Assembly: GCF_933775445.1 (NCBI RefSeq)
Contig: NC_065873.1
Coordinates: 11,222,001-11,286,000, forward strand
DNA from: Argentina anserina
Lineage: Eukaryota > Streptophyta > Magnoliopsida > Rosales > Rosaceae
Direction: 5' to 3'
Length of the DNA: 64,000 nt
Position 1 is the first letter of the stretch. Every line of letters begins with the position of its first letter. Made by a program: the position numbers and the translations under genes. The notes beneath the pieces are model-generated. The model was not told the origin of the DNA and searched no databases. It worked only from the letters and a program-made list of their open reading frames with translations. This document shows, one piece after another, positions 25,758 to 34,537 of the stretch.

Positions 25758-26699
25758 TCATCTCTTCGGTTTCAGACATGCTGAGGCGTAATGTCCCATC
25801 TCGTTGCAACCATAACACCTCACCGCTGCCAATGGTCTGACTGGTGGAGCCCTAATAGCTAGGGGTGTCGCCCTCGCCGAAACTGGATAGTGGGGTCTTG
25901 GCCTCTTCCATGACCTACCCGTCGGTCCTGAGTGCTCGCTACCTGTATAGATTGCCTTGCCTTTTCCCTTTACATCTCTGCTTCCCACATCTCCTGCTTG
26001 AGTCTTATTTGCTTGCTCCAAGCTCATGGCACTCTCAAATATCAACTCCTTAATAGTCAGGCAAAGGATTGATATCATGGTCTTGTACTCCTGTTTCAGC
26101 CCTTGTAGATACTTCTGAGCTAAAGCTGTCGTACCCATAGGCCTGACATACCGGTACAGCTGCGAAAATCGGGCATCATACTCTCTAATGGACATGTCTC
26201 CCTGTACCAGTGCTAGAAACTCCAACTCTAAGTTCTCCTGTACTGAGGGTGGGAAATACTTCTCTCGGAATATGGTAGTGAAACCTCCCCATGTGAATGT
26301 AGACACATCCACAGTTTGTCTCATGCTCTTCCACCAGTCTAGAGCATCACCTTTGAGAAAGAATGTAGCTATCTTTCTCTTCTCAATCTCTGTGCACTCT
26401 ATCATCTCAAAATAAGTCTCCATACCCTCGATCCAATGGTCAGCTACCATATGATCTAGTCCTCCATGAAAGGTCGGCGCCGACAGTGCACTAATGTCCT
26501 TGATCAGCTTCAACACTCGACCGTCATCTCTAACCGCAGGAGCTGGCTCAACCTGCTCCTCCTGTGGAGCAGCCTCCTCATACAGGTTCTCCACGTTGCG
26601 GACTCGGCCTGCGGCCCTACCTCGACCTCGGCCTCTCGCCCGTCCTCGGCCCTGTCCTCGGCCCTTATTAGCGTTCATCACCTTCAAACAACGAAACAC
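25758..26699 (-). CDS. Chromovirus Gag
   Basis: 313 residues. It has a basic, GR-rich N-terminus (residues 10-35), a retrotransposon gag capsid domain (about 90-200, with WWKSMRQ and FREKYFPPSVQ), a charged linker, and a CCHC zinc knuckle (CYGCNEMGHYASAC, near the end). The stop is a TGA just before a second knuckle that remains in frame downstream, so Gag-Pol was originally one frame. The start may be the first Met or the Met seven residues later. Gag would form the particle that packages element RNA. Confidence 0.9.
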   Translation of the reverse strand: MFRCLKVMNANKGRGQGRGRARGRGRGRAAGRVRNVENLYEEAAPQEEQVEPAPAVRDDGRVLKLIKDISALSAPTFHGGLDHMVADHWIEGMETYFEMIECTEIEKRKIATFFLKGDALDWWKSMRQTVDVSTFTWGGFTTIFREKYFPPSVQENLELEFLALVQGDMSIREYDARFSQLYRYVRPMGTTALAQKYLQGLKQEYKTMISILCLTIKELIFESAMSLEQANKTQAGDVGSRDVKGKGKAIYTGSEHSGPTGRSWKRPRPHYPVSARATPLAIRAPPVRPLAAVRCYGCNEMGHYASACLKPKR

Positions 26700-26856
26700 T
26701 TAGTCAATACTTGTGAAATCTCGAATTCAACTAAAACAGATTCAATAGGTATTAACATGAAATTTCAGGATAAGATGAATCATCGAAGTATCATCGAAGT
26801 ATCATCACGATACTCCCTAGAGGACCAAACCATAAGGTATGGCTCCTAAAACACTC

Positions 26857-26970
26857 TCGCGTACCCGACGACATATCAATACCGAGGAGCATGTGATGGG
26901 TGTCCGCCTGCAGTCGCGTACCCGACGACATATCAATACCGAGGAGCATGTGATGGGTGTCCGCCTGCAG
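26857..26970 (-). repeat. 57-bp tandem duplication in the chromovirus leader
   Basis: Two adjacent 57-bp copies starting tcgcgtacccgacgac, at 26857-26913 and 26914-26970, between the primer binding site and gag. I see no differences between them. Confidence 0.9.
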
Positions 26971-27020
26971 TCGGATCATCGCTCCCGGATGATATTGATA
27001 ATCGCCAAATACGCACTTAG

Positions 27021-27032
27021 GCTATGATACCA
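27021..27032 (-). promoter_or_regulatory. Primer binding site (initiator tRNA-Met type)
   Basis: Minus strand TGGTATCATAGC, two bases from the end of the 5' LTR. It differs by one base from the common plant tRNA-iMet site TGGTATCAGAGC. Confidence 0.8.
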
Positions 27033-27034
27033 AC

Positions 27035-27381
27035 TGTAACGACCCAAAAATTTCGAGCTTTAAAAACTCAAAATTTCAAAGTCGTTAGAACACCAAAAAC
27101 AATCTCAATGAAATCGAAATCATTTAAGTGCACAGCGGATCATCACTGAGTTCTCAATACAACTCAGAAAACCAATTATTACAACCCAAATTTATAATTT
27201 AACATTACATAAGATGGAATGTAATAATCCTCACAATCTCTCACAAAACTCACAAATAAAATCACAACAATTTTCACACACAAATCCTCGCTAGAAAACC
27301 TCACCACAAGCAGGATACGAACGACTTCAAGCCTCCGGAGTCGTCACTCAATCTCCACTAATCAGCACCTGCGGAATTATC
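27035..27381 (-). repeat. Truncated 5' LTR of the chromovirus (347 bp)
   Basis: Matches 19344-19690 with three visible mismatches, then stops abruptly and runs into duplicated host sequence. About 2.6 kb including the promoter is missing. Confidence 0.9.
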
Positions 27382-27382
27382 T

Positions 27383-27505
27383 AATACAATATTTATGTTT
27401 GTCCTATTGAAGAGAGATATCAAACACGTGCTTAGATTATGTGGAAAAAATAAGTGCTGAATGGAACGAATTGACAGAAAATAAATAAAACTAACCTGCA
27501 ATCAT
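27383..27505. repeat. Host 123-bp duplication, right copy
   Basis: Copy of 19219-19341 placed directly after the broken 5' LTR. Here the hydrolase sequence continues normally into exon 10. Confidence 0.85.
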
Positions 27506-29780
27506 CCCAAGGAATGGCTTCCCTGGTACAAACTGGATCATCCAAAGCACTGATACACACAGAGTGGTGGCAGTGACACATTTCTTACATAACCAGCGCA
27601 GCTAGAACGCCTGTAAAAAGTGTCCACAGTCTGACACAGAACACAGGATTAATCATCAAGAAATAAAAATTAGAAGAAAAAAATCTGTTGTGCAAAAAAG
27701 AAAAAGGCTAAATAATGTGCGCATTAATACCTCAAATTTCCCAACAAGGCGAGTAGCATGATGATCGAAATCACGAATAGAACCTGACTTTTGAATTCCA
27801 AGATTACAACAGAGTAAATGTTAGTGACGGCAGGACATATTTACACTATAGTATGTTTAACACAGCCGAAAGTTTTCTCTTGGTTTAGGGTCCAGGCTCA
27901 TCCCAGGAGGCATGAATGGAAAAGTTAAGGTTTTCAAAAGGGGGCACGGGTCAGGCTTGAAACTGGATGGTGGGACAGAGTTTTCCCCTGGGGAATGGAG
28001 AAAGGCAAAAGGCAAAAATTTACAAGCCCAGGTGCTGCTCTATAGCAAGACGCTGCCGTTAAGCTGGTTAAGTTGATAGTATATCAATCTTATTTCTAAT
28101 TTGTACGCTGTTAGTTAAATGCTGTTTGTCTTCCATGCAACTAACATCCGCCTTTCTATCATGTCAAGGACTGCCGAAACAAAAAAAAATAAAGGAATAA
28201 AAAAACTATAGCAAATGAAAGGCAAAGGAGAATAACAAAACTGTCTCTGATTTGGCAATCACATTTCCCTAAATTCATCTACTCGAACCATATTGGCATT
28301 TATTCTGTTTCTTATTTCTGCATCCCAATATTATATGATTGCTATATATATTTTTCCTGTGTATGCCGTTGAACACAAGGATCAACCGACACCTGTACCT
28401 ATCAAGATACATCAGACCATTTCCTACATATAAAAATATTATTCTTTCTTTGAGGAGAAACAAAATTGTTATTGAAAACAAAATATGTAGACTTTCCATT
28501 ACAAATTTTTTCTTAACTAATTACTAAATGAATAAAGAAAAGTAAATGGACTTTGGCTTTTCTCGGAACTACACATTAAAATTTATATACCTGATTGTTA
28601 AAAGCAGTGTCAAAATGTTTTCATGTATCACGATACTATGGCAAGTCATACTACTGAAACCTTCCATTCTAGAGTGATTGCAGAGAAAGAATTTTGTTTG
28701 AACTCAACATAAACTAAAGCTTACAAGGCTCACAAGAACCCCTAACTTTTTGCCAAAGGTCCTCCACTCCCTTTTCAAAGTCGTCAAAAAGATCCTTTTC
28801 ATATAACAATCTGACAAGTATTTGAGTAACCAAAGATGGACATGAAGATGAGGGCCAGTAGTTGGATCACCTGTGGGATCAGAGAGGGTTCTTTCCTTCT
28901 TTGGGCTTTAGTAGAGTTTAAGTAAAATTCTTTGATGTCATATGTCTAAAATTTGAAATTAGCTGTTACATACAGCCTAAAAGGGGTTCGGGGTGTTGTT
29001 TCTGGCTTTTGTTGGGTTGTTTAGTTTGGTGTTTCTAATCTTGTGGATTTCTATTGCACTATTTCGCAATGAATTCTGGTCTCCATGAAAATCATGCACA
29101 AATGTTACTGTTGGTTAAACCATTATTTCTAGATGTCAACTATTGAATCTGAAAGCTATTGAACGCTTTCCCTGAAATATTGCTGGGGATTGAAAATCTC
29201 AAGCATGTATCAACACCTACCTTTTTTATACCTTCCCAATTAACAAGGCGAGTAAAAATAGGCTGGTATCTGCAAGAAACAATTGAAATGTTTTCACATA
29301 AACATTGGCTTGAAAAAGAAAATCAAAACTGTAAAATGTTCAAGATATTACATGAGTCTATGACGTAAAGCATATTAAGTAGAAAATTTCAAATCTTCTA
29401 GGAGCTATTTACTACCCAATTCGAAAGGGAAGCACATACATACAATTTTGCATAGCCTTGAAGGCCAATTGCAAGAGCCCTGTCATAAATCTTTTGCAAC
29501 GGCCTATGTTTTATAAATCTATCATTGATTTGCATAGCAAATCAAGATAGGATAAGTACGTCAAAGGTTACGTGTAAAAATAAAACGCAAATTCAAGCTA
29601 TAAGGAACTAATGCCTATACATAGGGATTATAATCCATCATTATTATCAATGAGCATATTTGTTAGAGCTCTTGGTTTAAAATCCAAGCTTTTATATTCC
29701 ACAGTAAAATCTAAAGCGTATATGTTCTTGATTTAAAAAAAATAGAACATCGAAAGTCGAAACATGTAGCAGTGATGAAT

Positions 29781-30990
29781 TGATAGGAGCACAAAGTGTG
29801 ACGTTCTTAATGTATATATGTTCTATTCTTACTTTTTGTTACCTCTTATTTAGTGTGTTTTAGTTTTTTTTGTATGAATAAGTGTCTAGGTAGAGCTTAT
29901 ATCGAATATGAGTGAATTGATGATGAAATCGTACTAAGTATTGAGAATCTTTGTTGAGATATGATTCCTTGTTCGAGTAGGATTCATCATTTCCTATTTC
30001 CTTATTTCTAACGTACTTATTCTTATTAGGAAAGACAAATCCATGTTGGAGAAGGAAAACAATCTTAGTTGCGCAAGGAAAGAGGAGAGACTAAAAATCA
30101 GTTTCTTAATAGGATAAGGAAAGACCGTGCGACATAGATGGATTCCTATTGGGAGCTGGATTCTAAATCCAAGTTGGAGATGGATTTCCAAGGTGTATAT
30201 GAAGAGATTTTCGTGCATATAAATTAGAATTATCAAAAAGAAGATATGCACTTAGAAGCCCAATCCATGCAAGAATCAGAAATCTGTTAGAATTCATACT
30301 CCAACTTCGACAAGCTCCCCTAGACAGCTCAGAACGAATTAGAAGACGTGCCATATATGGATAGAAAGCTCTACGAGTCTATTTTCAGTAGGATTTGAAA
30401 TCGCATCAATATCTGATTCATACATGGAGATATGACCGAATCTTTACTCAGAGGTCCAGTGGGCTCATTAGAATTATCTCAGCCATTGATTTGCTTTTGA
30501 TCTAAGGGTTGTAAGGGAAAGTTGGGGCCTTGTTTCTCCTATATATAAAGGCACGAATCTACATCAGAAATCATCATCAATCCTTGCACCAAGTACTAGC
30601 CAGAGCTCTGCCCAAACACATTCATTCCACCAAGAACCCTAGCACTGAATTCCTTCAGTCCTTCACCATATTTCTACTCCTAGGCGCGTAGCATAGGATG
30701 TCCATTCCCTTGAAGATCTCTTGTTATCTTGACTTAAGCTGCGAAGGATAATTCAAAGTGTAACTCTATGTTTTTCATGTCTAGGATTCGGTGTCTACTG
30801 TTTTTGTTCTTGAATGATTTATGTTTTGGTTTTGTTAAAGTGTATTTTGATTTTGTCTATGAGATTGTTATGACTTTCAAATGATGTATTGAATTAATGA
30901 TTTCGATTTCTATACAATGATTTTAGGTTTTGTTGCCGTGTGTTTCTGTTCAATAAACTTAGAGAATTTTCGGTGTTCATATGAAAATAT
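29781..30990 (+). mobile_element. LTR-like repeat family X, copy X1 (partial)
   Basis: Starts tgataggagcacaaagtgtg, the same start as at 45144 and, inverted, at 49135. It has a TATA-type promoter (ctatatataaagg near 30538) followed by leader-like sequence. No protein-coding domain is seen. It reads as an LTR of a gypsy or non-autonomous (LARD/TRIM-like) element. The downstream end is not defined. Confidence 0.6.
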
Positions 30991-31009
30991 ATGTGATTGA
31001 TGCACGTAG

Positions 31010-31741
31010 TAAGATTGCATATCTTAATCAACCAAATATATAAATATTTAGGATGCGCGTAGTAGATGTATATATTTCACCTTATGGTGTTGGTGGCTAC
31101 TTCTAGTAGTGCACGCAAGCTTTTTTCGCCTGTGAGGCGATGTGGTATGCATGCAATGCCACGAAAGCATGTTACCCTCTCCATTAACGTGACGTGACGG
31201 TTTCAGGAGTATGAAAGTACATATAGATTTTTGCCCGAGGGGCACATGGGATGATAAGATGATTTTATAATGACTAGTGGGCTAGTCCATTTGTAGAGCT
31301 TGAGATGATGTGGTGGGGCTAGTCCAGTTTTTGGTATTTATTCAATATATTTATGTGATACATGCATGCATTGGAGTTTTACTTTGATAGTTGAATTTTG
31401 GGGAAAATCTTACGTTATTTCATTTTCTTTGTATATTATATTCGTCCACTCACTCTAACGTTTTAAATACTTTTTCCCATGGGTCCTTTGTTTTCAAATG
31501 CCCAGTTTGCAAGCTTATCAACTTCCCTTAGTAACAGCCAGGACATGAGTCTGTTATCGAGTATCCATACATGTAGGTTACCTGTTTAATCTACAAGTCA
31601 CCGTATTTATTTGTAGTTGCTCTGATTACCATGGGACGTAGAACTTTATGGAGTTGATATTTTAATTTCGAGTATGTTGTTTAAGATTGTGGTTCTATGA
31701 TGTATAACTGTGAAGGAGATGACTATTGTGTGGTTTGAAAT
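31010..31741 (+). mobile_element. LTR-like fragment (family C, plus copy)
   Basis: Inverted counterpart of 8730-8910 and neighbours. It has no coding content and abuts the next LTR at 31742. Its origin as a gypsy LTR fragment is inferred from composition and context. Confidence 0.4.
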
Positions 31742-32560
31742 TGTAACACCTCTAAATTCAGAATAATAAAATTTCGAATTTAAGGATATTATTATTCTAA
31801 AATAACTTCAATAAATGAAATTACATTACAGTAGCTGAATATCTCAACCAAGTTTAACAACAACTCGGTTTACAAACTGTAATACATAAACATAATTACA
31901 CGATGTAAAGATGTACAGTTTAGCATCTCTCACAAACACCTCACCAGAACTAAAAATGGAAACTGAATTAAAAACAATTCTCAGCTGTCATGCAGTGCAC
32001 CCCTCCTATCATAGCTACTAAGAAGTACCTGCAGCACTACCCCCTGCACTATTGATTGGTACACCGGGATTGTAAACATAATCCGGTCAGCTTCACAGAT
32101 GGTATGAGTAAATGAAAAGAAATACTCGACAAACATGCATCTATGACAAGTTCTCAAATATTATCATAATCACCACATTCTGACAATAATAACCACAGTA
32201 TTATCATTAACACACTCAGTCACTGTCATCACCACAATAACGCTAGCGTCATCTGTGATGACGCACATAACAATGGAGTCATTCATGAGTCGGTCAGCAC
32301 TTTGCTCTCATGAATGGTTCTCCACAATAATAATCATGAATCAGTCAACACTTTGCTCCCATGCATAATAGGCACAAACTAGAGCTCTAGACTAATCTTC
32401 CCCAACCCGACCAAGGTATGGTTCTGACACTGCCTATCACCACTTTGGCGTAACAATCAAAATAACACATTGTTGCCTCTTTGGCAAAAACTATTTAAAC
32501 GACTCACCCACCCTAGTCCAAAACACCACAACAATAACATCAATAATACCATAAGGTACA

Positions 32561-33031
32561 TGTTAACGTTGTGATAACACTTGATACAGTATGCCGTGTT
32601 CCTTGTGGATGAGATACGCCGTACTCCTTGTACTTTCCCTGTCACAAATGGCACACGTCGTCAGAGTAGAGACCACGGTGGCGTGGTCTTCGACTCTCCG
32701 ATGCTTAAGTTAGGATGATGGTAATTTATGCAGAGTAATAGTGGAAGATGTCGTGTACCTACCTTATGAGGTCAAGAGTTTGACCTTTTATTGTTGAGTT
32801 GAGGTAGATCATTTACCTATCTTTCGGTGTGGGACGAGGTCCGATTAAGGTGTTCTCTGGAGTCTTTTTTGAGATGCGCCTGGCATGTCCGTAGTCAGTT
32901 TGGGCCGCGGGGAGGCCCATTGCGTAGCTAATGCGGCTGACTCGTTGTTAGTATTGTAAGACTGTGCTATATATTAACCTTAATGCGCTGATAGTTGTGC
33001 TGATTATGGCGGGCATAAGCCTATGCCAACA
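32561..33031 (-). repeat. 3' LTR of the Tat element (471 bp)
   Basis: tgttaacgtt...atgccaaca, followed on the plus strand by agtccccct, the complement of the polypurine tract. Confidence 0.93.
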
Positions 33032-33271
33032 AGTCCCCCTAAGTTCCCAGTCTATGGAGGTAATTTCTTGACTAGGGAGTTAATATTTAAGCGTTTCGCC
33101 ATAATCAGCAGTGGGTCCCACTGACCCTCTCGTAGTCCCCCCACTCCACGGTTAAGGAATGCCGAGTTGTTTATGGTGTAATGGGCCGTGTCGAACCTCT
33201 CTGGCTGTTGGTTGGTTCCAGTGCTTCCGTTATAGCCAAGTGAAGTGTGTAGTGTGTTTCATCGCTCTCTT

Positions 33272-33742
33272 TGAGCGTAGTGCGTCCGTCATAGCGTAGT
33301 AAATTCTTACGTGTAGGACGTCTTTTATCGATATCTTTGAGCATAGTGCTTCCGTCATAGCGTAGTAAATTCTTACGCGTAGGACGTCTTTTATCGCTAT
33401 CTTTGAGCGTAGTGCGTCCGTCATAGTGTAGTAAATTCTTACGCGTAGGACGTCTTTTATCGCTATCTTTGAGCGTAGTGCGTTCGTCATAGCGTAGTAA
33501 ATTCTTACGCGTAGGACGTCTTTTATCGCTATCTTCGAGCGTAGTGCGTCCGTCATAGCGTAGTAAATTCTTACGCGTAGGACGTCTTTTATCGCTATCT
33601 TCGAGCGTAGTGCGTCCGTCATAGCGTAGTAAATTCTTACGCGTAGGACGTCTTTTATCGCTCTTTTTCGAGCGTAGTGCGTCCGTCATGGCGTAGTGAA
33701 TTCTTACACGTAGGACGTCTTTTATCGCTCTTTTTTTAGCGT
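33272..33742. repeat. 66-bp minisatellite in the Tat element 3' region
   Basis: About seven head-to-tail copies of a unit of about 66 bp containing gtagtaaattcttacgcg and gacgtcttttatcg, with a degenerate copy at the left edge. Because 66 is a multiple of 3, the array produces long but meaningless open frames on the minus strand. It lies between the 3' LTR and the promoter of the antisense gene. Confidence 0.9.
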
Positions 33743-34043
33743 AGTGTTGTAGGCTGAGAGCAGCGCGATTCGCACTGTGGACAACACGTGTCGTGCATGC
33801 ATTGGGCGGATGTGCCGTGAACGATTCAATTTCGTGGGGGGTGACGTTATCCGAGAAGACAGTTATTGCATGTAGTTAATGCGTGTGTAATCGAAACATT
33901 ACCTCGGTAACTCATGCCACGTGGCGAGATCTGGAGCGATGTCTCTTGGGTCGACGGGTAAGATATGAGTAACGGTTTTCTGGATCTGACGGTTAAGGAG
34001 TGCTTTTGAGAAATCAACGGGCGAGATGTGAAGGGATGTTTAC

Positions 34044-34051
34044 TATAAAAG
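34044..34051 (+). promoter_or_regulatory. TATA box for the antisense gene
   Basis: TATAAAAG on the plus strand about 490 bp upstream of the proposed ATG at 34538. Leader sequence follows, with a possible 5' UTR intron (donor gag|gtatgt at 34203). Confidence 0.5.
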
Positions 34052-34537
34052 GGTGAAAGGGATAGGATGGCTATCATTATCGACAGTTCCAAGTTTTCGA
34101 ATTCTAAAAAACTCTCTCGTTCCCCCTCTTTTGCTCTCTACGGTTCTCCTTCAAGCTTTGGACGGAAACGCATCAGGATCTTTGTGTGAATCGGCTTTTT
34201 GAGGTATGTTTCTGATCAGAATCTTCTTTAAACGTTTTGTGGCTTTGGTTGTTTGTTGGTGGATTTGTGGTTATAGGGTAAATTAGTGGTTGTGGGTTTG
34301 GGTTTTTCTGGCAAATTGGTAGGTTTTGGGTCTGTTTAATCTTTGGATGGGTGTTTTCCGGCTAAGTGGGGTGTTTGTACGGGTGGTGTTGATGAGTTTT
34401 GGCCGTTAACTGGGTTTGAAGTTCTTCGTGTTCTTCAAACTCTTTCTTGCGAGGTTCGTATGATAGATTTGATTAACTTTCTGACTTCTAGTTATAGGTT
34501 GTTCGCCTTTGACTTCGGTGTTGCTTGCTGCGGCGTA

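Larger units (their letters stand above)
19344..27381 (-). mobile_element. Ty3/gypsy chromovirus (probably Tekay/Del-like) with truncated 5' LTR
   Basis: Order on the minus strand: truncated 5' LTR (27035-27381), primer binding site, leader with a tandem repeat, gag, protease-RT, RNase H, integrase with C-terminal chromodomain-like tail, polypurine tract (about 22266-22283), full 3' LTR (19344-22265). The long LTRs, gag-pol in a single frame and the C-terminal tail point to the Tekay/Del group of chromoviruses. The shared 347 bp of the two LTRs differ at three positions by my reading, suggesting a fairly recent insertion. Two nonsense codons and one frameshifting deletion inactivate gag-pol. 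The 5' LTR lacks the promoter part, so the element is also transcriptionally disabled. Confidence 0.9.
19114..29560 (-). pseudogene. Broken partial copy of the EMB8-like hydrolase gene
   Basis: Segments match exons 11 (near 19128-19240), 10 (27496-27630), 9 (27731-27790), 8 (29217-29275) and 7 (29445-29530) of the gene at 213-6827, in the same order and strand, with intron sequence between. Exons 1-6 and the 3' end are missing. Exon 10 has a 4-bp expansion (gtgtgtat against gtat) that shifts the frame, and an inserted retrotransposon splits the copy at exon 10. It is cut by an LTR-like element at 29781 on one side and an LTR ending at 19113 on the other. It looks like an old segmental duplicate, on the same strand as the source gene and about 20 kb away. 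Loss of function is clear from the missing nucleophile exon. Confidence 0.8.

Noticed and set aside
33171..33689. Long minus-strand open frames (172 and 130 codons) with a 22-residue repeat
   Set aside because: They come from the 66-bp minisatellite, whose unit length is a multiple of three. No domain, no conserved start, and two overlapping frames are open at once.
33272..33742. CRISPR-like regular array
   Set aside because: Units are repeated whole with no unique spacers, and the DNA is a plant retrotransposon.
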